Positions 18,888-28,819 are shown, counted from the first letter of the stretch. The stretch: 31,070 bases of DNA from Thalassiosira profunda (GCA_036939355.1 JALLAP010000298.1:1-31070); one strand, 5' to 3'. Numbers and translations: made by a program. Notes: generated by a model not told the origin, from the letters alone.

Positions 18888-20170
18888 CTAATCCGTGTGC
18901 GCATACCCCTCATGTTCAAAACCACGGTTGCTCCTCTTGCTCGACCTCCCTCGCGTTTCCCTCGTGCCCGCCTGCACGCTCGAATAATCTTCGCTCGCGT
19001 CCTCACTCATCACGCTCCTCTCTTGGCTCGCGTCCGTGACCGCGTCCGTGGCGGTGACGCTGCCCGCCCAACCGCTTTCCTCGGCCATCCCACCCTCGGC
19101 CGCCGCCTCCGATGGCCACTCGGCGGCCATCAAATCCTGGCCCGGTTGCTCCGAGTCTGACTTGAAGCTCTCGCGCCGGGCCTCCTTGGCGCGTTTGCGA
19201 CGGTAGACCAGGTAAAGGATCAGGCCGAGGACGACGGCAATGCCGAGGGCAATGCCCAGCCAGGCCCCGTCGGAGAGGCCCGTATTTCCAGAGTCGGTGC
19301 TCCGGTCGGTGGGCGCGGGCTCCTCCACCATGGCCGGTGGGCTCGGTGACTCCATCGTGGGTTTGTCTGCGTGAAGGTTGCAAAATGAACATGAGAAAGG
19401 ACATCGCGCAGAAAATAAGGGCTCGACGGCTGCAAACGCTCACCAAGAGGGGGGCTTTGGACCGGCGTCGGAATCTCCACATTTCCTCCTGGACTACCAT
19501 CGGGAGCGTTCCCGGGACTTCCTCCAGGAAACTCCCCTGCATCCTCCTCCGGAAACCGATTCTCCCCAATGGCATCATCCGTCACGCGGCACACATCGGA
19601 TATGTACGCCCTCAACTCTCTGCTCATGTTCTCCCCCTCGTCAATGCCTCTCACGTCGAGTCTTGCCCTGTTTCCCTGGCAACACCCCTCTCTTCCACCG
19701 CGGCGCTCGCACTGGCACGCCAGAGTCACGAAGCCGTACTTGTTTTTGTATGGCAGGTCGGAGTATCCCGTCATGCCGTTCGCGACGAAGTAGCCGTTCG
19801 ACATTGCTTCCGTGAAGAGAAAGTAGTTGTCTTTGCGAAGCTGCTGTGCAGGGTTGGCGGTGGCGATGAGGTTGCTGAGGCACCTGGCGGGGATCTCGGC
19901 CGCGAGCGCGCGGGCGTCGGCGACGTCCGGGACATCCTCGCTGCTCGCATAGCCTTCGCGAAGGGTCCGCCGGGTGGCGGCGATATCTGGAATGTCCTCG
20001 CTGCTCTCGCGAAGCGCTCGCCGCGCGGCTGTGATGTCAGGGACGTCGCCACTGCTGCCCTCCTCGCCGCCGAGGTTGCGCCGGGTATCGGCGATGTCGG
20101 GAGTGTCACCGCTGCTGCTTCTGTTGGCAGACGCCCCTCGGGCGGCATCACCGGAGGCCGCCGGAGACAT
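18888..20170 (-). CDS. Secreted or membrane protein with four PDI/RXL repeats and six-Cys domain (copy 2)
   Basis: Exons 20170-19444 and 19366-18888, with a 77-nt intron in phase 1, give ~401 residues. Four repeats lie near the N-terminus: SSGDTPDIADTRRNL, SSGDVPDITAARRAL, SSEDIPDIAATRRTL and SSEDVPDVADARAL, each ending R-x-L. The six-Cys domain follows: ARCL, LACQC, EGCCQG, DVC, with YSDLPYKNKYGFVTL matching YSDMPIENKFSYTTL of copy 1. Then come a Gly/Pro linker, a membrane span (WLGIALGIAVVLGLILYLVY) followed by RRKRAKEARR, and an acidic tail. ATG 20170 gives no signal peptide by itself. The frame is open 27 codons further up through GKLVGLCTLVSQM, to an acceptor-like ctcattag at ~20253, so a first exon with the ATG and start of the signal peptide is probably missing. 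Orientation is opposite to copy 1. Confidence 0.82.
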
Positions 20171-20718
20171 TTGGCTCACAAGAGTGCACAGTCCAACGAG
20201 TTTGCCCTTGGCCGGGACAGCCGCCGCTAGATGCGCCGCCGCGTGGTGCTAATGAGAATGGCGGCGCTGCAATCGTTGTCATCGAGTTGCAAGTACTGCC
20301 CCGCCCGAGATTGAGGTTGGAGGCGAAAAGCGGGCGCCAGCCTCGTTGGCAGGGCGTCGGCTTCCTTTTCAGAAGGGGACGCGTGTCGCTATCAACGGAG
20401 GAATAAATACAAGCTCGACCAGCCCCAAGAGGCTTGAACACGATGCGCGAGGCGAGAGCGGCTTGCTGCAACACCTTCAGCTCCCAGCATGCCGGCGCGG
20501 GTTCACAATGAAAGAAGACGAGGGGGCAACGCATCGCCACATCAGAAGAAGTCACTGCTCGTGGAAGATAGTTAGATAGCGTAACTGGCCATGATTGCTT
20601 TGCAAAGCTCCTCCTTCGAGTTGAAGCACTCAGCTCTCTTTCGCCTCCAAACCACAAGCAGTATTCAACCTCTTCTCCTCACATCCCCACTCCCTACGCC
20701 TGCGTTCGGCAGGCCGAA
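20171..20718. other. Intergenic region / missing 5' exon of RXL copy 2
   Basis: 548 bp between RXL copy 2 and the SBNO stop. The first ~80 bp continue the RXL copy 2 frame without ATG up to a stop that coincides with an acceptor-like cattag. TTGCAA occurs at ~20286 and in gctttgcaaagc (~20598-20609, a 12-bp palindrome). No other gene seen. Confidence 0.4.
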
Positions 20719-23700
20719 CTAAAACTCTTTCTTGCTAAAGAAGGATGAAATGGCGGCCGTCTTCTTGGCCTTCTTCGCCGGTCCCTTCGACGCAACTGAA
20801 GTTGCCTTCGGTTTTCCCTGTGCGTTTTGGACGTGAGGAGAAATGAAAGATGGTTCCTTGCGCTTCGCATCCCCACCACCACTATTGCTGCTGCCGAGGC
20901 TGCTGCTGGATTTGCTGGGCACCTTGGCTGCCGCGGCGCCAAAGAAGGACTTCACCGTCTTGCGTTCGGTCGTCGCATACTTTTTGGCCTTCTCGTCGAT
21001 GGCGGCAAAAGGCTCGTCGACGTAGGAGGGGGTGTCCAGCGATCCTTGGCGCGCATTGGCAATCTCCTTCATCCCCAAGTCCAGCCGTCCAAGGGCTTCC
21101 TCGGTGCAGGGGAATTTGATTCCTACGTTGCAAGGCATGTTGTGAGAAGGCGGGTGCGAGGCGAATACGAAGTGCACAACTGATGTGCAACTTACCGACA
21201 ATCCTCTGGCCAGTGTCAGACAGTTCAACTCTCATGACACGGAGGGCTCGTTGATTGGCCGTCATGAACTGGACCGCCTTCTCCAGGGCGGGCAGGATGT
21301 GGAGAACGGCGCCAGTGATCAAGCCCATCTCTGAGATGCGAGGCGCCAGCCCATCCCGGTGATCCATGTAATTGGAATTCTCGTAGGCATCGTCCCACAG
21401 GTCAGCAACCGCGTTTCCCCACTTGCTGCGAACGATGCTCACCGCATCCTGGGGCTGGGCCGTATCCTTCTCGCNCAGCAACCGCGTTTCCCCACTTGCT
21501 GCGAACGATGCTCACCGCATCCTGGGGCTGGGCCGTATCCTTCTCGCTCTTCTCCTCTCCATCGGCATCCGAAAGCTCCTCCCCATTCACAGAGCGAACG
21601 TGGTCGAGCAAATCCGAAGAGGAGACGAGCAAGTTGTACTTGTAGCGCAGCTCTGAGCTCGGCATCTCGCACGGATTCTTTCCAGTATTGGGGCGCGTGA
21701 TGATCATGAGGTGGAGCGGATCGATGAAGTCACGATCGACGACGTCCTCCATTTCCACCTTGCGCTGGGCGAAGGCGATGAGGTGACGTCCGGCAATCTT
21801 GCGCCTCGAAATGTAGAAGCCACTCTTGCACTGCTCTTCCTCCTCATCTTCGTCGGACATGGCCTCGTTCTCGACATCTTTCGCGTCTTCACCTTCTTCT
21901 CCTTCTTCCACGATCGCTTGCACCACGCTGTCGAAACTAATGCCGCGATCGATGATCAGTTTGGTGAGCTCCGTCTTGGCTCCACAAGAGGTGTCCGTCG
22001 CGATGATCTCCGGCTCTCCCTTCATCGCAATGCGAGTGGCCCGAATGTCTTCGACAGACCCCTCAAATTCGCCCGTTGCCTTGGCATCGGTGATGACGTC
22101 GTCGAGAGTGGCCATGAACAGACCAAAGACGAGAGATTGGCGTGACACCTCAAGGCCAGCGATGCGGTTGAGGAATTTCTTCACGTTCGGGTCGCCCTCC
22201 AGCCCCACTTCGATCAAGGCGTTGGCGGCTTCAGCTAGGGCAAAGGCACGCTGTTCGTCTTGATCCTTCTCTTGCAACTGAGCTGCAATGGCCTCGGTCG
22301 CAGCATACTTGTCCAGAATCTCATTCGGGTTGCGAGACGGAGCGGTGATTGGCTTCTCATTGAGTGCGCTGTACGTCCTGAACAGGGCTCGACGGCCGAA
22401 CACACTGTCGATGTCAAAGTCACTCATATCGGTACCAGAAGCAGCCCTGCGATCGCCCTTGGTCAGCGCCCCAAGCTGCGCCATCCGTTTGCTCACCGCA
22501 GAGGCGAAGCGGCGTTCTCCTCCGAGTTCGGTGACGCACATGTGATAGATGGGGGCAGATTCCTGACCGGAGCGATGAGACCGACCCAACTGCTGGATTG
22601 CTTTATCGGCGGCCCAAGGTAACTCGATAGTGAAGTGCACTCGCCTCTTGTGGCTCGACTTGCACCGCCGATCCGCATGGAGACTGACGCCAGTCGAGGC
22701 GGCATCGCTAATGATGGCGACGCTTTTCTTCCCATCCATGAACTTGCGCTTTTCCACGATATTGAGGCGATCCGATTCATCTTCCCTGCTGACGGGCATC
22801 GACAAGCCGTACGACTTCTCTTTGGACTTGCCCCCAAATCGACGGGTGTATTTGTACTTGCCCTCCTTGTCGCGCAGGATACGGCCCGAGCGACCCGTCA
22901 TCTCTGCCACGTTGTCCACGCCACCAAGTCTATCGATAATGTCATCCAGGGGGTTTGGCGGCAGATCCAAGGTCCTGATCGACTCCAAGATTTCATTGCG
23001 GCGCTCGACAAGCTCAGGAATCGGTTCAGGAGGAGGCTCGGCGCGGATCCTTTCGGCCAGATCGCTGAGCCGCACGTGCTCGAGGCGATCTGCTTCCGAA
23101 GCAAAGCCGTTGGGCGGAATCGCAGGCACCTTGGGCACCTCGGGGGGAGGCGGCGCCACAGGAAAGTGATTCCTCACAAAGTTGGTCAAAATCGAGGCGC
23201 ACGTGGACACCAACCCAGAGAGGACCATATCTTCGTACTCGACTTTGCCACTGTCGCTCCTCCTCAGTCTCTTGCCCGTAGTTTCCTCGAGAGTAACGGC
23301 GAGCTCCTCCAGGGCCACCTCCATACCTGCCTCGCCGGTACTCTGCAGCCCAATTACGATGGCATGGTCGTCGTTTTTGAGGTACTCGGTCGCCTTCTTC
23401 ACCACCTCATCGGTCTTGGCGCAAATACACAACTCCTTGAAGAAGCGCTGGCACAAAGGAGAGATATGCATCACGTGTGAGAGGTGAGAAATGAAAGCTG
23501 CACATTAGCTGCTGACGAAGATAGATGAAGGCTCACCTGGTGTGCGCTCCAGTACGTTCTCCACATCATCTTCGGCGCCCCTATGTTCATCAGTTCCAGC
23601 GCGGCATTCATTTGATCCTTCACGCTGAACCACCACCGCACTGATGAGCGATGTATCGTGTGAGCAACAAATTCATCAATCAGCGAGCGGCAAGTCAAGA

Positions 23701-25602
23701 CGAGCATCAGTGGCTGACTCACCGGCACCGTCGTAGCTCGCAATCTGATCGGGAGTCAGTTTGACCTCCATTGTCGTGAACAAGGCCCCGTCCCAGCTCA
23801 GCGTCCGCGCCAAGAAGATACCCTTGCGCTTCATCTCCAACGCCAGCATCTCCATCGCCCCGACGCCGCGCTTCGCAAGCGCCTCCGAAAACGAGTTGAA
23901 CGTGGGGTACAGGGGATTGGCCGAGCCCCACAGGCCGAGTCGATGCGCGTACACCATGTGCTTGATATCGCTGACCCCCGTGGCCGAAGCGTAAAGCACA
24001 CGGGCGTTGGGCAGCCGTTCCTGCAACGCGATGACCAGCTTGGCGGTGCGAGTGTCGGCTTCTAGGTTCTTTGCCTTGTGCGCCTCGTCAAACACAATGA
24101 CCCCGGTGTAGGATTGCTCGATGCGCGCCCGTTCCTGGGCCTTCTCGAACGCCCCCTTCTTCGCCGCAGTCCCCGCGTCGCCACTCCCGGCCAACCAGCC
24201 GACAATGTCCTCCATTCTCTTCCCAGAAACCAGCAACGAGTAAGTCACAAACAGCACGCCCTTGCCGAGGCTGCCTCCCGCACCCAACCCCTTCCCCTTC
24301 TTCCCCCCCTGCATTTGGTCAAGCACCTCGGCACCGTCGTGGACGTTGACGTGGCACCCGACGTCGGCGAGGTCGCGCTTCGCGTCCTGGACCAGCTCGC
24401 GCGAAACCGACATCCAAAGGTGACGGCCGCGGCCGTGGTGGCGGGCGAAGGCGTCCAGAATGGTGGCGGAGATTTGACGTCCCTTGCCTATTCCGGCGCC
24501 ATCTCCAATGAAGAACCCTGAGATGGGGAGTGAAGCATTCGAGAGTGAGAGTTTGGTATCAAAGCAAAGAAACAGTGGTACTGCCAACACTGACGAGGCT
24601 GTGATGTCCAGCAGTAATTCACACTGCGAAATGCAAATGCCATCTGCATCACGCTGCCCGACTGCAACCAAATAAAGCCACCCTCCCTCAATCTACTCTC
24701 CCCCAAAACTAGACAATATGTTGTGCACGTCACATGCACCAAATGCACACACGTGTGCACATCGCATGCACCAAAAACGCACCTGCCCGCATCGACCCGT
24801 CGTTCCTCCCGCTCCCCTTGCTCGTGAACACCCGGTTGAACCTATTGATCGCCAGCGTCGCCCCCTCGGCCTGGAGGGGCGAAAGTTTGCCCTCTTGCAC
24901 CAATGGCAAAATGGTGGCGGCCGCCTCGTCAGGGGCAGAAGGGGCCGACACTGAGGAGAGGAGGGCCGATTCCACGGCCGGGGAGGTGTGGCTTTCGACC
25001 GTCCCGGTTGCAAATAGGGAGGCGGCGTCTAGGATTTCGTCGTTGCCATCGTTTGAGGGTGGATTGTCGCTCTTCAGGGGGGCACCGCCCTTCATTTCAT
25101 CGTCGGCTGCGGGGTCGCCCGCGCTAAGTCTGCTGTCCTCGTTGTCCGTGTCCAAAAGCTCAATCACGCCGTCTTTATCGACCTTGCTACCCGCAGGCAA
25201 TTTGCAATTGTCGTCGCCGAGGAGGTCCAACCCGCCCGACTTCGCTGCAGCGTCATTGCTCGGTGGACCACGTGACGTGTCCGCCCTCCCTTGCAGCGCC
25301 CGGACAATGCAGGGCGGCAGCGCCGCGGGCGTATAGGACGAAAACGTATCGATGGCATCTCCCCCGTCCTGCACGGCGTCCTCGGCCGGCGGAGGGGCGG
25401 GCTTGGCCGCAGCCGCGGCTTGCTTGGCCGCAGCCGCGGAGTTGGCGGCAGCGGGGCCACCCTGATGACCCTGCGCCGCGGCCATGGCCCGGGCGAGAAG
25501 GGCGGCGCGGACGGCCGCCTCGGACGCCGCCGCGGAGGCAACGGCCGGGGCCGCCGCGGCGGGGACGTGGGCGTAGGGCTGGGGGGCGCGGGGTTGGGCC
25601 AT
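20719..25602 (-). CDS. SBNO: Strawberry-notch (SBNO) superfamily 2 helicase-like protein
   Basis: Five exons in phase: 25602-24783, 24517-23723, 23640-23537, 23447-21196 and 21122-20719. They give ~1433 residues once a 73-bp assembly duplication in exon 4 is discounted. An Ala-rich N-terminus leads to DTFSSYTP and KLSPLQAEG, then the ATPase core: GFFIGDGAGIGKGR (Walker A, ~275), LWMSVSRELVQDAKRDL, VIVFDEAHKAKNLE (DEAH), LYASATG and RGVGAMEMLALEMK. The C-terminal helicase half has IGLQSTGEA, AIISDAASTGVSLHADRR (~813), ELPWAADKAIQQLGRSHRSGQ (~860) and GALTKGDRRA, all hallmark SBNO motifs. SBNO proteins are nuclear regulators of transcription in animals and plants. The C-terminal tail, Lys/Ser-rich, holds TVKSFFG and ends AAISSFFSKKEF, which resemble PCNA-interacting peptides. 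As given, the sequence has an apparent frameshift at 21475. Intron 1 is unusually long (265 nt). Confidence 0.95.
21403..21547. other. Probable assembly artefact: exact 72-bp repeat around one N inside SBNO
   Basis: 21403-21474 and 21476-21547 are identical with a single N at 21475. The 73 extra bases break the SBNO frame. Discounting them, the frame on both sides is continuous (KWGNAVA then DLWDDAYENSN). The unit length equals that at 15420-15564, which points to an assembler overlap setting and not to biology. Confidence 0.93.
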
Positions 25603-27824
25603 GGTGCAGTGGGTCGGAGGAGCGTCCGACGCAACTTTGCAACTTTCCGCGGCCCCAGCGGGTCGCGGCCCCCCAGCCCCGGCCGGGGGAGAAGCGGGGT
25701 TGGGGGCAGTGCGTAGATGAAAATGAAGGAGAGGGGAGGGGCAAGGAGGAGGGGCGTGTGGCCAAACGGCCTCGCCTCGCGGAGGAGAAGGAAAATTCGG
25801 CGCGCAGGCGCAGTGATGGGCCGCCGCCTCCCGACCTCGCCGACGGGGACGAGGGGGGAGACGCAGGACCGGACGCCGGGGTATCCTCCTCCGAGGAGGG
25901 CGTCCAGCTTGATGGCGCCGCCGCGGTCCACGCAGGGCCGCCAGGGCAGCGGGGAGAGAGCATTGGGGAGGAGGCGTCTCCAAAGCGAGGGGGGAATGGT
26001 CGGCGTGGCACCCGTAGCGCCGCGGCAGAGCAACGCAGAACGGAGGAAAAGCGGAAGAACCAGAAGTCCAGCAAGAGGCGCAAGCAGAAGAAGCAAAAGT
26101 CTGCTGCAGCATCTCCCCCCTCTCCACCCGCTACCGTTCCGGAGGGGTCCGGCCGGGAATCCTGGGCCACTGAGAAGTTTCACGCTCCTCCGGGCTGGAG
26201 GGGAAAGCGTTTCAACCCCACCGAGCAGAAGCTGCATCGCGGGCAATTGCAGTTCAGGAAGGAGGTGGCGCACATCAAAGACAAGGACGGCAACCCTATC
26301 CCGTGGAACTGCCTCCGGCTGTCGTGGAAAACGGACCGGAAGAACAACAAAGTGAATGTGCTCGTCCTGCACTACCAGTCATTGGAGACGGCTCTTGCCC
26401 TTGGCGATCAGCACTCTGCTGCAGCACTTCGCTCGGATGGAACGCTGAGGGAATGCACTTGGGAATCTACGCGGCAAGGCGTTGGGCCGGAGCACTATGG
26501 AGATATGATCCAGTGCGACGTCTACCCGTTCCCGTTCAAGGCCTACACCAGCCCCTTCAGCTACTTGTCGCGGGAGGACGTCGCCTTTGTCATGGAATCG
26601 TGGAAGAGGAACGTCCTGTCGGTACTGCACGAGGACGACAACGTGCAGATCGCCTTGTGCTCGAAAGCTACGGGAACTTTGTGGGCGCATTATCTCCTTG
26701 GAGGGGACGATGCGGATCTCGCCACATTCCACGCCCAGAATCCGGGCAAACTAGTTTCGGCGTCCGTCGATGAGTTGAAGCTTCCCTGCCACCCCTCCTC
26801 GATGTACAAAAAGCTATTCCAGAGCTGCATGGAAATGAAGTGCGGCGACACTGACGATTTCTACTCTGCTGTGCAGGTGGCAGAGACCGGAGATGCATCC
26901 GCAAAGTGCACTTACTTTATGGGCTTCTTCAACAAGAAGTCGGATTTCTTCCGTCTCTGCGATCTGGCTCACAAAGAAGGGTGCAAGCGGGGAGGCGAGA
27001 CGACGGGAGCAATGCGAACAGAAGCGGCAGCATTGTACCTCGACAAACGCTTTGGCGATATGACCGGCATGCATTGGTATTTGCTGGAGGCCAGCAGCCG
27101 GGGCGGGACGGAGTGCCAAACGCGCAACAGAGACGCACAAGAGGCCGTCGACAGAGGCGACGCGAGCGACGACCAACGAAAGCGAGCGACAGAATGGAAG
27201 GATGGCTGCAGCCGGGGCGGGACGGAGTGCCAAACGCGCAACAGAGAGGCACAAGAGGCCGTCGACAGTGGCGACGCGAGCGACGAACAACGAACGCGAG
27301 CGAAAGAATGGAAGGAGGGCTGCAGCCGGGGCGGCACGGTTGGTGGCACGGAGAAACAAAAGCGCGACAGAAAGGCACGAGAGGCCGTTGTCAATGGCAA
27401 GGCGACGAAAGAGCTACGGCGGCGAGTGGAGGAACAAAAGGAGGCCAGGAGCCGGGGTGGCACAAATGCTGTCAAAGCCGCAGGTGGAGGGAAAGCATTC
27501 AGCAAACGGGGCCATGACGGTCAGAAACGGAAGAAGTTTGCAAAATTCTACGTCGGGGAGACGAAGGGGAGGCTGCACTGTATGAATTGCTCTACGGGGA
27601 AGCACGGAACGAACGTTCCATGCGGTGCTGCGCAGGAGAAGTACAGCTTTCCAATGAGCGAAGAGTACTGGCTGCAGAACCGATACGAGAAGAACAAGAA
27701 CAATAGGCCGAAACGATACCGTTGTGAGGGCTGCAAGGACAGCAAGGGCGAGAGCCTGCAACATAGAGGCCCATGGGAGTGGAGGAAGAAGACCGAGGAC
27801 TACGGAGACGAGCCCGACATCTAA
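25263..27824 (+). CDS. Protein of unknown function with SRGGT repeats and CxxC tail; start uncertain
   Basis: The open frame ends at 27824. Protein-like sequence is clear from ~25716 (VDENEGEGRGKEEGRVAKR). The stretch 25263-25700 lies antisense to SBNO exon 1 and is probably not translated, but no in-frame ATG exists between 25263 and ~26506. So either the ATG is in an unseen upstream exon or the first ATG is really at 25263. Domains: a basic disordered region with KRRKQKKQKS (nuclear-signal-like), and a compact region ~150-450 residues into the supported part (FHAPPGWRGKRF, WNCLRLSWKTDRKNNKV, YLSREDVAFVMESWKRN). Next come three ~38-residue repeats beginning SRGGT (27096-27449). The C-terminus has LHCMNCSTG, VPCG and YRCEGCKD, a possible zinc site. 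I do not recognise a family. SRGGT-type repeats may be a diatom expansion. Confidence 0.75.
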   Translation: MDHVTCPPSLAAPGQCRAAAPRAYRTKTYRWHLPRPARRPRPAEGRAWPQPRLAWPQPRSWRQRGHPDDPAPRPWPGREGRRGRPPRTPPRRQRPGPPRRGRGRRAGGRGVGPWCSGSEERPTQLCNFPRPQRVAAPQPRPGEKRGWGQCVDENEGEGRGKEEGRVAKRPRLAEEKENSARRRSDGPPPPDLADGDEGGDAGPDAGVSSSEEGVQLDGAAAVHAGPPGQRGESIGEEASPKRGGNGRRGTRSAAAEQRRTEEKRKNQKSSKRRKQKKQKSAAASPPSPPATVPEGSGRESWATEKFHAPPGWRGKRFNPTEQKLHRGQLQFRKEVAHIKDKDGNPIPWNCLRLSWKTDRKNNKVNVLVLHYQSLETALALGDQHSAAALRSDGTLRECTWESTRQGVGPEHYGDMIQCDVYPFPFKAYTSPFSYLSREDVAFVMESWKRNVLSVLHEDDNVQIALCSKATGTLWAHYLLGGDDADLATFHAQNPGKLVSASVDELKLPCHPSSMYKKLFQSCMEMKCGDTDDFYSAVQVAETGDASAKCTYFMGFFNKKSDFFRLCDLAHKEGCKRGGETTGAMRTEAAALYLDKRFGDMTGMHWYLLEASSRGGTECQTRNRDAQEAVDRGDASDDQRKRATEWKDGCSRGGTECQTRNREAQEAVDSGDASDEQRTRAKEWKEGCSRGGTVGGTEKQKRDRKAREAVVNGKATKELRRRVEEQKEARSRGGTNAVKAAGGGKAFSKRGHDGQKRKKFAKFYVGETKGRLHCMNCSTGKHGTNVPCGAAQEKYSFPMSEEYWLQNRYEKNKNNRPKRYRCEGCKDSKGESLQHRGPWEWRKKTEDYGDEPDI
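27096..27449 (+). repeat. Tandem 114-bp coding repeats (SRGGT units)
   Basis: Units begin at 27096, 27210 and 27324 (114, 114 and 126 bp), and a fourth partial one starts at 27450. The first two encode SRGGTECQTRN...EAVD.GDASD.QR.RA.EWK.GC and are nearly identical in DNA. The third has an extra VGGT and has diverged. Periods are multiples of three. Confidence 0.85.
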
Positions 27825-28009
27825 TAATATGTATTGTACTTGGCGGTCGACTTCCCTCCTTCCTTCCCTCTAACAACGACCAAGCATGAGCAAGACCAGC
27901 CAAAGACAGGAGCGATCAAGAGCAACTCCTCCTCATTCTCTGTCACTCGAGCTCATAAAAAGAGCAACACTCCCATACAAAGCAATAACACATCTATCAA
28001 TATTGAACC

Positions 28010-28819
28010 ATGTCGTCTTCTACGTCTGAAAGCAACGGTCGCCCCACCATCGATGGTCGCTCGGCCTCAGCGTTTCTCTGGGACGTGGACGTGAAAGGAG
28101 ATGCAACGGTGGACGTGGAGAGTGGGCTCTCCGTCCAAGTTGCCAATGCTGAGGAGGGCCAAAAAACTGCAAGCGAAGGTAATCGCAAGCCAAGGATATG
28201 CAATCCAGCGCTGGTTGTCCTCAATCTCCTCCTGGCCGGGGCTCTGGTCGCCACAATCTTGGTGATGAGGGATTACGGATCGGATCACAGCGAGCTGCCG
28301 GAGGTCTTGGAACGGGTCGGAGTGCCCGAGAATGCCGAGAACCAGTTGAATGTGGAAGGAAAAGAGGCCGATGACGGCACTAGCTTCGATGTTATCGAGG
28401 GCGATATCCTAGGTACCCAGGACGGGTCCCAAGATGGAGAGAGTCAGTTGATCGTGACCGAAACAGAAGACCAAGAGGAGAGCGCCAGCTTCGATGAGGC
28501 CTGGAGTGGCGACGAGTTCCAAGGTGGAGAGAGCCAGTTGAGTGTGCCCAAGAATGCAGATCAAGACAGCGCCAGCTTCGATGAGGAGGCTTGGACTGAC
28601 GAAGAAGAGTTCCTCCAGAGCGAGTCGATTGAGGCAGAAGAAGAGAGCAGCGGCAGTTTCGATGACCGCGATAGCCAGTTTGATGAGTTCACAACTTGGG
28701 CTCCTGGCGAAGTATCGAGAAAGGCCCACGGCAGCGCCGGCTTCGATGTTGCCGATGGCGACAGCCGCCCGCCTCAGTGGTACATTCGTTGGCGGGAAGA
28801 GTTCCAGAAGGGCGATTGA
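28010..28819 (+). CDS. Acidic type II membrane protein of unknown function
   Basis: Single-exon frame of 269 residues starting at MSSSTSESNGRP. One hydrophobic span lies at ~64-86 (CNPALVVLNLLLAGALVATI), preceded by NRKPR, so the N-terminus is probably cytosolic and the rest lumenal or extracellular. The C-terminal ~180 residues are very acidic and contain a doubled unit: ESQLIV...ESASFDEAW and ESQLSV...DSASFDEEAW, with weaker copies GTSFDV, SGSFDD and SAGFDV. The end is PPQWYIRWREEFQ. No cysteines occur after the span and no catalytic motif is visible. It lies 185 bp downstream of the SRGGT gene on the same strand and convergent with the transporter. Acidic Ser-rich lumenal domains occur in mineral-associated proteins, but nothing here proves that role. 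Confidence 0.78.
   Translation: MSSSTSESNGRPTIDGRSASAFLWDVDVKGDATVDVESGLSVQVANAEEGQKTASEGNRKPRICNPALVVLNLLLAGALVATILVMRDYGSDHSELPEVLERVGVPENAENQLNVEGKEADDGTSFDVIEGDILGTQDGSQDGESQLIVTETEDQEESASFDEAWSGDEFQGGESQLSVPKNADQDSASFDEEAWTDEEEFLQSESIEAEEESSGSFDDRDSQFDEFTTWAPGEVSRKAHGSAGFDVADGDSRPPQWYIRWREEFQKGD

Noticed and set aside
22635..23480. 281-codon plus-strand frame inside SBNO exon 4
   Set aside because: Antisense shadow of a strongly conserved SBNO coding region.
25164..26372. 402-codon minus-strand frame over the SRGGT gene 5' part
   Set aside because: Mostly Pro/Arg/Leu repeats, from the antisense of GC-rich coding sequence. The SBNO start at 25602 lies in another frame.
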